From Prinia subflava (taxonomy: Eukaryota; Chordata; Aves; Passeriformes; Cisticolidae), in NCBI RefSeq assembly GCF_021018805.1, contig NC_086247.1, positions 120,521,094 through 120,585,093 on the forward strand: a stretch of 64,000 bases of DNA, read 5' to 3'. Positions 25,577 through 35,945 of the stretch are shown here, one piece after another; position 1 is the first letter of the stretch; every line of letters starts with the position of its first letter. The notes beneath the pieces are model-generated. The model did not search any database. It was given only the letters and a program-made list of their open reading frames with translations, and had not been told where the DNA came from. The position numbers and the translations under genes were made by a program.

Positions 25577-28500
25577 GCATGGTTGGACTCCAAAGAGTAA
25601 TTTATGGAGGAAGCAAAGAAATCAGATGCATGAATTTCTGCCCTACCTCCATAGGATTGGTGCTTGTAGAGCAGATAAACTAGTTAAGCATGGTGTAGTG
25701 ACTTACTCTTGTAATATGGATGACTAAGTCACTCCTGAAGTTGCCTTTGAATAAAAAAAGGTTTTTTCTAGACTGGTCAGGGGTACTTTCTTCAGGCCTG
25801 TGATTCCCTCATATGTAAAAGTGCCTGTTCCAGTGCATAAGCAACTCACCATCATTGTGCAGAAACTGGACACCAACCATGGTAGGCTCACATGCTGTTA
25901 AAAGTGAGCTGTCATCCCAATGCCTGTGAACGTGCGTGCTGCAGTTTATCACGCTGTTCACTGCAGATTGTCAGCATGGATGAGGTGTGTGATGAGGCAA
26001 TCCTGGGCAGGTCTGGCATTTACTCAGTGCAGCTCTTTTCACTCCCACTGTTGTGGCCAGCAGTGGTACCTGCTGCAGTACGCTGTTATGCTGGGGGCCA
26101 CCTTCTTTTACTGTGACCCTTGAAGCTGTACCAGATCACTTGGACCATGTAGAAATTCAGAGCATGTTCTTACCAACCACAGAACAGCAGTGAAGTGTGT
26201 GTTTGGTGGCTTTGTGCAGAATGTGAACCTGGTTTCAAAGTGACGAGGGTTCCACACGTACTGAGTCCTGCTGCTTGCGTCACTTTAAATGGGTGATGGG
26301 CTGCTAGTGCCTCTGTGTTGGGGGATATAATGCTGAGAGGCTGCAGGGATTTCTGCATCCATCTTGGCTTGTTTTGAATTGTGTCTGTTTTTAAAAACAG
26401 GCTATAGATGAAGAATCTGTGAAAACTATTTTGTGTCTGCTGTGATATGTTTTTTTGTTGACCAAAGTTTGATTTTCTCGCTTAAGTATCAGTGGAAATG
26501 TAACTGAGTGGTAAACATGAGGCTTTAGGATGCCTTTTTATTATTTGTATAGATTTGTTGTTTCCAAACCAGTTTTAGTTCTTCTAACTTTCTCCTTTTT
26601 GCATTGGAAAAGCAAGAAGTGTGGAAGTGTATAAAGCTCACAAACACGTAAGGAAGAGTTTCAGAATCATTTACTCCGAGCTGAATGATGAAAAATGTGA
26701 GGCCTAGCCCAGAAGTACATAGTGCAAGATAAAGCCTGTGAAATGCAGTAAATGACTGTGTGTTTGTTTGTGTGCTCACCTGAACAGCTCCAAGCATCTC
26801 TTCAACAGTTTTGGTGCCTGCAGGCTGTTTGTTTCCGTTTCCTCTTCTGTTTTCTCCTACATTTGGTATAGCATTGGGGAGTGAAACAATGTGATTTATC
26901 CCTTCGGTATAGACAGGTCTGAGTGAATCACCTACATTTTTTCTTTTGACCATTAATAAATGGAGTCGATGGAGAAACAAATTGAGCTAATCACCTCAGA
27001 AACAGGTACTGCAGGAAGCACGTGTGTATTTATGCCTGTGCTGTGGTAGCGGTTGCCAGCACTTGGTCCACAGCATTGCAGAGGAGTATTCAAACGTCAG
27101 AGCTGGGTGGGATTTTGAGAAGCTTGCCTGGTGCTCCTTTTCATAGCCTTTCCTTCCATAAATCTTTTATAGTCCTCTCTTTTCTTTCCTTCCCTGCAGT
27201 TGCACCCTGAATTGAGTACCCTGGTTCCCTATCATTTTTCTGTATGATCTCTGGCTGTTCCTGTGTCCTCAGACACCGAGATGGTATGGATAACCTTTCA
27301 GACCTCAAAGTGCATGTGAATAAGGAAAGTTAATTTGTTGCTTTATAAATGATTGAATTAATGGCTTCATTACTTCTTTCTCACTAGGCCACAATGTTAT
27401 ATGCCCTTCTGTCTCAGCAAACTGAAGAGATCAGCTAAATGTTTAGCAAGACAGTAATTGATAACATTATGGTAATTTTTCCTCTGCTAATGGGCACTAA
27501 AAATTTATTTTCATTTTTATAACTTGAAAATGGTATCTGCCTGCCTGCCAGTAATATGATGTTAAAGAGGGGGATAATTCAGAGGCTTTTAGAAAAATCT
27601 GAGGGTTTTTTTTTTTCAATTTCTTTAGTTTTAACATGGACACAATAGTTTTGGATTTCTCTGAATAAGATAGTGATGACCAGGCCACTGGCAAACTACT
27701 TATATTTTGGCAGAAAAGGGAATTGTGCATGCTCAACAGGACTTTTTTTGTAGCAGGGTAATGGCAATCAAAGGCATCTATCTAATGTGTACTGGATCAT
27801 CTGCTGTGAGACTGTTAAATTCAGACCTCGAGAGTCACACTTGCTGTTAATAATGTGTTATTTAAAACATAACTACTGGGTATAAGCAGGCAGAATATAA
27901 GCAATTCAGTGCCCTAAATCACTGCCTCAATTTCTTAATTATTTTACAATTTCAATTTCTCAGAGGACTAGATTAAAGGAAAAAAAGAAAAAAAGCTGAT
28001 TACATTTCAGATCTGCTGTCTAAAAGGGAAGAACTCCTGTGTGTGCATTTGGAAGGGACTGTTCCAAAAGCTGGAAAAGGAATTACCATTTTGGAGATAC
28101 TTACACTGAACTATTTTTAGATAGCAGACATCCTGCACGTGGAAAAGTATGTGAAACTACATTTAGCGTGAAGCCATGTAAACTGTAAAATCTTACAGGC
28201 TCCTTATTTCAAGATGAAGAGAGTTAAATTATAGATTCTAATAGTATCTATAAATACTTTATCACTCTCTGAAATCTTTCTGTTTGCCTTTGTTCCTCAT
28301 GTCTTTCTCTGTAACTTCTTTCCTTTCTACTATTGGAGTCCTCTCTGTTCTTCAGAATGCACTAATTCTTTTTACATGTGCTAATAATATGAGCACATTG
28401 CCTTAGGCCTCAAATTTACAACCCAGTAATTTCAAGATCTCATTGAAGCTTTAACCTTCTTTGTTTTAAATGTTCCCATGGACTTAGTTACACAAGGTTA

Positions 28501-31500
28501 CTTCAAAACGCCTTTTCTCTGCTTCCCTTGAGACTCTCTTTACCCAGTATAAAATTGGCCCTGTTTCTGTTAACAACATCTAACTGTTTTTTAGGATGAA
28601 TGAAGTTTATATGTAAGAGAAATGTTTAAAGACTTTCAAATTTTCTTCAGATCTGAATTTTCTCTATGTTAAATATAGCCCTCCATGTTTTTTCTCTTAA
28701 GTTTTTGTGTACTAGCTTTGGTTTGGTGTTTGTTTGGTTTAAATACTTAGTGCCTGACTCTCCCCCGCTATACTACTTTTTATGATTTTAAATTCCTGTT
28801 GCAAAATGATCTACATAGACCTAGACATTTTTTCTGTTCTGTACCTGGCATGTGAAGAAGGGAGGGAGGAGGATGAGCAGATGTGAGCAAGGGACAGCTT
28901 ATGCTGAAATGAGATTCAGCTTCACTGTGGAACAACTTATGCTTGATGATGTTCGCAATCCTTTTTATTTTTACAAGATTGATATTACACTTTTTGCATT
29001 TCTGTTTTATGTTCTTCTGGTACAACTTAAGGGTTTCCTGTCATTGAATTTAAAAGCTCTATCTTGAGAAAATAACACAGCAAAAATGTCATCGTTCTTC
29101 AGAGAAGTCTGTTCCATCAGCATACATCTCCCTAGTTCTTCCTAAATATTCTGTTGTATTCCTGCCTAAGCAAAACTCTGGCTCTGATTTGGGGATTCAA
29201 AATGAAAGTTAAATATCTGTAATGTAAGTGTGCTTCTTGAAGCTACTGTTGACTCATGCTATAAAAACCAAGAGTATCTAGTTTTAAGTCTCCAAGTAAA
29301 GTCTTTAAGTCTTCAAAGCTTTTAGATATCAGAAATTGTTTAATTCTCTCTAAAGCACAGTCTCCAGAAAGTATTTCTGATATAAACACTTCAACTCGCG
29401 ATGTGAAAGTTCACAGGAGTCGCTGTGGCTCTTACTTCACAGGGCATCTTGAAACCAAAAACCCGGGTCTGTCCAAACCCATTTAGCTGCAAGCCCGTGC
29501 CTAGCAGTGAAGTCGGGTGATTGTTGAGTCTGATGATCCCGGGAAGGCTCTGCCTTCAAGCCTGCACCTGGCTGCTCTGCCTGGCCAAGCAGCTGCTGTG
29601 GGTCATGGTGTGCTCCGCAGTGATCTGGCAATGGGGTTGGTCTCCAGTCCTCACTGAAAAGGTGTATTCTGTAAGAGCAAATGGCATTTGTACACCTCCT
29701 CTGTTTGTCACCATCAGAGCAGGCAGCTGAGCTATAGCTGACCTGTGTTCTGCCATTCTGTATTTGAGGAGCCATTTCTCAAGACATACTGGGTCTTATC
29801 TCTGGCTTGCTGCCGCAGGGAGTGTGAATCCATACTGGGTCTTTAACAGGTTCTGAGTTAGGGCTGTGAAGTACCTCACTGTCTTGGAATTTCCTCATTT
29901 GCACCACACTGGACTTTGTTCAGAGGTTCCTGCTAAGACAATTGGAAGTAAAAGTAGCAATGCTAAGTCTAGTCTATTGCTGTAGTGGTCATTGAAAGAC
30001 TATAATAGCAAAGGATGGAGATATATATATTTGGTGGTGCATACAGGTAATTTTCATTAGCACTGAAATAGTGTGTTCCCGGAGATAAGACAAAAACAGT
30101 ATAAACAGAAAAACAATCAAATAGGATATGGATGCCATGCACTATCCCCTTCCAAAGTACAGCATCTTTGTGGTTTAACTGCAATGCTCTTTGAAAGAAC
30201 AGTGCAAAGATCATTCGAGATTAGCTCTGTAAAAGTATATTACCATAAAAGGGATCATCCATGTCACAGAGAAGCAGTCTCAGAAATAATCCAAGAGAGT
30301 AAATTTGAATACTTGCCTCATTTTTATCTTGACAAAATGTTTTTACCTTTTGAACCTGGTGTTTGTTTATTCTGCCTGCATGCTCCTATCTTCTAGGGTT
30401 TTGATAAACCTCCAGTATTGGAAAGTGAGAAATTAATGTGTTTCACTTCATCTTCTCCCTGAGGTCACAAGTGAGGGAACAATAACAGTCCTAGGCAGAA
30501 ATGAATTTCATTAAAAGGAACCTAGTTAACCTATTGCAAGTTATTATTTCTAATATCTACCTTGGTGATTTCATGAATTTTGCATGTGTGTGGTGTTTGA
30601 AATAGAGGTGGAGGATTGAGCAAATATAAAATATTAGTACTATGTTATTAGTACTTATTTAAGATAGAGTAAAACTTATTGTGGGGGAAGGGACTAGAAG
30701 TGAAAATAGAATAGTGCCCTAGATTTTCTCATATAGTTGTGTTATTCGGTATTTGCTTGCCCTTGGTGCGAGTTCATAAAAAGGTGGAAGGACAGAGAAT
30801 GTGTGTCTATGGGCATTTAAGATTACTATAAAGAGAATTTGACTGGTGACTGCCCTTGTGTCCATTTATGTTCAAATTGCTGTGTTAGCCAATTTTTACC
30901 CTCTCCAGAGTGGAAACAGATTTTCTTTCCTATTAGATTTCCAGAAATATGACAAAAATCTGTTAAAAATGATAGTTTTCCTATTTTTTCTATTAGAAGT
31001 GTTCTCCTTTTGTTGACAAGTGTAAGCAATGGATGCTCAGTTTGCACCTAAGTTCTATTCAGCAATACTTAAAGTAGTTTTGCTGCTGTGCCTGGCGCTT
31101 ATTGTTAATTAATGCTTCTCTCTTCTGTGTAAAAATACCCCACACTAAACGGCATTTTTTTGATATGCAACTGTACTTTGTTCTTTGTTTGCCAGAGCAA
31201 AATGTGAACGGTGAGGGCAGTCTTCACTTGAATGCTGCACTGTGATCTGCAGAAATTGCAAAACTTAATTACTTTTACATTTTTGGTTTGTTTTTAATAT
31301 TCACCAAAATCTGCCAGAGCACATAAAATCTGATGTAGAATTTGGTTTGAAGGGCTCGAAAGGAGTGCACATGTGCTGCTTGCACAACATGCGGTGTATT
31401 TAAAGCCAGATCTGTTGTAAGTGATACTTTTATAAACCAGAACCTTTGAAAAGTAGAATTGTCTTTAAAACAACCACATGGCTGTACCTAATAAACTGTG

Positions 31501-32134
31501 GTAGGGCTCAGTACTTTTATTAGCTAATTAAACATTTGCTGTTTTGACAGAAATGCTTTTGGAATGAACACAGATGCACACACCTGAATTTATAACAAAA
31601 TTCATTCTGTATTTTTGCCTTGTTGAAAGGAGGCACATCTGGGAGTGGGTGGGAGAATGCAAGAAGCAGCTTTTCCAATTGCTTAAAAAGAAGCTTGAAT
31701 TTTATTTTTTGAGTGAAGTGGTTAGTTTAGGAGGGAGCTCAGCAAGTTCTGAGCTAGACAGGTTTTTCCATTGGTTTACTGAACCTGAAAGAGACACTGA
31801 TTTATAGGAAACGTGTCTTGCAAGTTCCAGTTCTTGGCTTTCCCTAGATACAAGTGTCATAACATGCACTTCTTACTAAATAAGACCACCATCTGCAAAC
31901 ATCCCCCTGTGGAATTCCTTAGGCATCCTACAGAAAAATGTACTTCTGGGTACATCGTCCCTTAAAATAAAGCTTTATCTCCAGAAGCATCACTTAATCA
32001 TTTTGCTAAAAACCTCCCTATTCTTTGTAAAATTCATGAAATAGAAAACAAAATCTGAATAAACGATAACCTGCTGAGCCACTTACATTCACTGTTGTAA
32101 ATGAAGCTCTAACTTTGTTTTTTATCTCCAACAG

Positions 32135-32259
32135 ACAAACAACAGAAAGGTGAATTTGCCTTAGAGGGCTACACCATCAGAATGAATAATAGCCTTCGGA
32201 AGGATGCAAAGAAAGATTGTTGTTTTGAAATCTCTGCTCCAGATAAGCGCATTTATCAG
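32135..32259 (+). CDS. SKAP2: SKAP2 internal exon c: PH domain middle strands
   Basis: This 125-base exon has acceptor tatctccaacag and donor gttgga. It enters in phase 1 and leaves on a codon boundary. It reads DKQQKGEFALEGYTIRMNN then SLRKDAKKDCCFEISAPDK then RIYQ. These are the middle strands of the PH domain: the KGEF turn, the GYxxRMNN strand, and the CCFEI strand that precedes the variable loop. The residues match SKAP2 rather than SKAP1, which has PKGTFLIKGYGVRM and ESCFELTSQDRR. It lies 8.65 kb after exon b. Skipping it would shift the frame unless the next exon were skipped with it, since exons c and d together make 189 bases, or 63 codons. Confidence 0.96.
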
Positions 32260-33161
32260 GTTGGACTTTTTTATGTTGACTTGAAATTTAATTGACAAAG
32301 CTGTTACAATTCTAGTTACTGAATTAACATTTCAGTGAAACAACTGTCAATGATATCTTAATGAAAAAAGGAAACCCTTGCTTGCTTATATTGTATATTC
32401 ATATATTAGAAAAAAAATCTGATTAAACATATGTATGTACATGTTCAAATATTATCTTTTTGGTCAAGAGCAAGGAAATCTATCATCTTTATCTATTGGT
32501 CATTTCAATATTAGTATTTTAATGTCTATTGTATTATGTGTCTGTGATTTCTTGGATGAATTAAATAGTAAAAAAAGTTAAAATATGTATCAGTGTTAAA
32601 TACATATTGTATTGGTCATGGCTTTTCAAGGAAAACCGACAAAAAGGCACATATCAGCTGTGCAATTCAGAGATCTATCAGCCAGACATCAATATGGAAT
32701 GTAAGTTTAATAAGTTTTAAATATCTGAGATTGCGGTTGAAAGCCAGTTAATTAAGCTGTCAGGTAGTGTGTTGGAGTCTGACAAGAACATTTTTAAGAA
32801 AACTGTACCCAGCAGTCTAAAGAAATTCATGGGTGTCTTCTAATTGTCAAGGGCAAATTTTGTTCATCAGTTCTGGCTTTGACATTGATGAAGAGAAGCA
32901 GCTTTTTTCTGCACAGCTGCCAGCTGCTGATCAGAGTTTCAAATCCATCATCCTCTCCTTCAATTACGTAAATTTGTCAAAATTAGCTGTACATTATAAG
33001 AAGCATCCTTGCAAGAAAAGTACCAGAAGACATGAAAAGAATTGCTAATGGTTTCTTGAGGAAGTGACGGGAATGTTACATTCCCTCTTTTTTTATCGCT
33101 GGTGAAATTGTAGTTGTGTTTTTGTCATTACTGCTAGTAGTTATTAATAAACATTTAATAG
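32260..33161 (+). other. SKAP2: SKAP2 intron between exons c and d
   Basis: This 902-base intron lies between codons (phase 0). It ends in a weak acceptor with little polypyrimidine tract. A 71-codon open frame at 32833-33048 runs through it, but it has no recognisable domain and ends before exon d. Nothing else is seen. Confidence 0.9.
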
Positions 33162-33225
33162 TTTACAGCTGCCACTCCCAAAGAAGCAGAGGAATGGGTA
33201 CAGCAAGTCAAATTTGTAATTCAAG
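33162..33225 (+). CDS. SKAP2: SKAP2 internal exon d: C-terminal helix of PH domain
   Basis: This 64-base exon starts on a codon boundary and ends one base into the next codon; the donor is a consensus-like gtaagc. It encodes FTAATPKEAEEWVQQVKFVIQ. This is the last strand and the C-terminal alpha helix of the PH domain, with the near-invariant tryptophan of all PH domains in EEWVQQ. The acceptor is unusual: it ends aacatttaatag and has almost no polypyrimidine tract, with a purine-rich stretch just upstream. The exon is called from protein similarity and correct joining on both sides rather than from acceptor strength. Its length is not a multiple of three, so skipping it alone would break the frame. 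Confidence 0.94.
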
Positions 33226-33656
33226 GTAAGCCAGCCAGTACAACAGCAGTTGCCTTTATTGCCAATACTTGATAGTGACAGTAGTTCTGTCCGTTTACTT
33301 ATCTCTCATGTTAATACATGTAGGATTCCCACATGTCCAAGTTTTGAAGAGCAAGTCCTAGTTTTCAATTGTGTTACAGCTTTTATATGACTTCTCTTTT
33401 TTCAAGATTTTTGCCTTTCTCTCAGAATACTATTTAGCTTGAAAGCTCTGCCCTTAGCTTATAAGCATAAGCTTGCTCCCTTATGCAAGCCTCTTCATAT
33501 AAACTCTTTCTTATCCGTTGAACAATGTAAAAAAAAAAAATAAGCAGAATGTACTGGAAGGAGCAGGTCACAGAAGAATTGTTTTCATTTTGCATAAATT
33601 TCTGCTTAGGCATTCTTTTCTACTAAATTTTAACTTTTTAAACTGCCATTACATAG
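33226..33656 (+). other. SKAP2: SKAP2 intron between exons d and e
   Basis: This 431-base intron begins gtaagc, ends acatag, and contains a 12-base A-run near 33529. It has no other feature. Confidence 0.92.
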
Positions 33657-33761
33657 ATACGGGATCCAATACTATTCCTGAGGAGGAGGAAGAGGAATAT
33701 GATGATGTTGGACAAGTGAAGAGTGAACCGATAGATGATAGCATTTATGAAGAAGTTAAAG
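33657..33761 (+). CDS. SKAP2: SKAP2 internal exon e: acidic linker with Tyr motifs
   Basis: This 105-base exon (phase 1-1) has acceptor ccattacatag and donor gtagtg, 431 bases after exon d. It reads DTGSNTIPEEEEEEYDDV then GQVKSEPIDDSIYEEVK. It is the linker between the PH and SH3 domains. The run of glutamates and the tyrosines in EEYDDV and SIYEEV fit Src-family phosphorylation and SH2-docking sites. In SKAP1 the equivalent IYEV tyrosine is known to recruit the Fyn SH2 domain. From memory of the mammalian protein, the stretch between these tyrosines is about ten residues shorter here, lacking the proline/serine part around DHPLPISNP. The residues PIDDxIYEE tie it to SKAP2. Reading through its donor gives a stop about nine codons later. 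Confidence 0.93.
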
Positions 33762-35105
33762 GTAGTGTTGAATTCTTTCTGACTGTGTGACTTGTGATCA
33801 TTTTGTCTTCTCTACTTTTAGTTTGATAACTCTGAGTGGTTTAAAGGAAGTGAGTAAAGTAGCACAACGCATAAGATACTTGTAGTTTTCAGATTTTGCT
33901 ATGACACTGAGAAAAGAATGTCTTCGGTTCTGAGTGAGAACAGTGTTCTTTAGCAGGGGCATCAAAATAGCACAGAACGTGTAAAAGTGAACTTGGGAAT
34001 TTCAGCTCATTAAAATTATCTGGTATGCAATTTTTTTAATTAAAAAATTGAAAAGCCTTACAGCTTTTTCCAGCAACATGCCCATTTCTTTTTTAAATAT
34101 ATTTTGGCATTAGTATTAATCAAAATTTCTTTATCCTTCCAAATGTTACCAGCTCCTGCCTAATACATGGGATTATAATACTGCAAGAAAGCAATGTGTT
34201 TGTTTGAAAAGACGCTGGAAATGAACTGCAAGGAACTCAACATGAGTATTGACACTGTTCTGTTTCATGATTTCCAGCATGGCTGTGATTATACAGAAAC
34301 TTTTTACTGTGGTTTTTCCAATGTGGTCGAATGATTATGGCTCTAAATGTCCAGCTGTATCTGTCAGATGGCAAAACAAAAGTAAAAGAGCTTGGCAAAA
34401 GGTCTTGATTGTAGACATTCAAGTACTAGGAGAAAGGTGGCTGTTCTTTATTGAATTTTAGGAAGCAATGAAAAAAATCAAATTTTCAGTTATCATTAGT
34501 TAACAAATGATACTTTGAAGTGATATGACAGTTAATAATCACTTTGTATGAAATAGAGTTCTATACCCCTTGCTGTTTGGAGCAGTTCAATTATCAGCAA
34601 TAATCTGAGAGGAAACATCAGTTGTGTCATGTGATGCTGACTAACTCTCTGTATCTGTAAGGTAGAATTTCCTGACCACTGGAGACAAGAACACTTTACA
34701 CTTTGTCTTGATTTTCAATTTAAGGTCATTTCAGTGAATAAAGGGCAAAAACCAAGTGTCTCATGAAAATGAATATCATAAAATTATAAGATATAGAATT
34801 ATATATCTTTAGAAGCTGGGTTTTTTTGGTTGTTCCATGTCTTTGAATTGTACCTAGATTACTTCAACACAGAATGCATGTTCTGCTGAAATGACATGCA
34901 GTGTGTCATGCATGCTGAAAAACTCTCTGCAGTGAATATAAAAACTACATTACCAGGCTTACTCTTATAGCTACAAGATAAAGCCAAACCTTGCTTATTA
35001 CAGTGCTTTGTGGATGCTGAGGTTCTTACAGAAAGTGATCTTGTATGCTTGCTTATGCTTTTGTTAAAGAAGCTCTACATATATCCTGGGATATATTACT
35101 CTTTT

Positions 35106-35130
35106 TTTGAGCTTCACTTACCAGGTAAGC
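35106..35130 (+). other. second candidate recursive splice site
   Basis: The sequence gagcttcacttaccag, preceded by a T-run, is followed directly by gtaagc (AG at 35123-35124). The pyrimidine tract is weaker than at 35939 and the donor ends in C, so this is the poorer of two similar sites 815 bases apart. Confidence 0.28.
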
Positions 35131-35919
35131 CTGGTTATTTGAATGTCAGATGGTAAGTAGATCTGGAGCAGTAATACATAAAATACCAGGAGAATGGCAT
35201 TGGTTAATGTAGACTTCGAGTTCTTTGCTTTGAGCTTTGTCTTCAGCGAATTGCTGCTTTGGTGTGATTCTGTAGAAATTTAGAGTATTTTCACTTACAT
35301 CCCATTTTTATGACAGTTTTCCGAGAGCCGCTATCTCTTAATGTGGCCAACAAACCTGAAATGTAACAGCACAAAGAAGGGCTAGTTCAAGAAATTTAGT
35401 TTCAGTTTTTAGTTAAATTAATTTATTTCCCCATGATCTTGGAGTGTGCTTCATTTTCATGTTATCAAGTAGAGATTATCTTCCTTTATCTCATGCTTTT
35501 TCCATCTCATCAATTTGAATTGCAAACTTCTCAGGAAAGACCATTTTGCCTTTTACAGTGGAGCTTTTAGTTTTGGCTCTGATGTGTTGACCTAATTAAG
35601 TAAAAATAAAGCACAAATTTGCAGTAGATTTTAGGTGATTATTTAGTCCTTTTATCTTCCATAAATGTGCTTTAATAATCGTATGCGTAAATGGAATTAC
35701 AGACTTGCGGCTCTGAGGCCTTACAGCAGTCTTTTTCTTCTTAATCCATATCATATTGAGGTGTGTTAGATGAAATGCTGGTTGACAAACCTCACAGGAG
35801 GAGGCCTTATTTGTTTCTTGTAAGGCTGTTCATCTAAACTTGATGGTTAAAGAGTACACTCCAGTTTGGTCTCATCTCCTTTAATTAGGCCTGATTGGTT
35901 GCATTTAATTACAGTTGGC

Positions 35920-35945
35920 TGTCCTTTCTATTTTCCCAGGTAAGT
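35920..35945 (+). other. candidate recursive splice site (zero-length exon)
   Basis: A strong 3' splice site, gtcctttctattttcccag, is followed at once by the near-perfect 5' splice site gtaagt (AG at 35938-35939, GT at 35940-35941). This is the layout of recursive splice (ratchet) points: pyrimidine tract, CAG, then GTAAGT. It lies 2.2 kb into the 18.1 kb intron. Joining exon e (ending ttaaag) to 35940 would recreate aag/gtaagt, a consensus donor. Keeping sequence after the junction as an exon would read G-GT, AAG, TGA and stop at once. Confidence 0.5.

Larger units (their letters stand above)
23484..32134 (+). other. SKAP2: SKAP2 intron between exons b and c
   Basis: This GT-AG intron of about 8.65 kb splits an aspartate codon. 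It contains a TA/CA microsatellite near 24689, a reverse-oriented CR1 3' end near 25247, and two GC-richer patches (about 25860-26360 and 29400-29900) that I could not assign to any known element or gene. Confidence 0.9.

Noticed and set aside
25379..25600. 73-codon open frame
   Set aside because: It lies in the antisense strand of the CR1 3' end, so it is repeat sequence rather than a gene.
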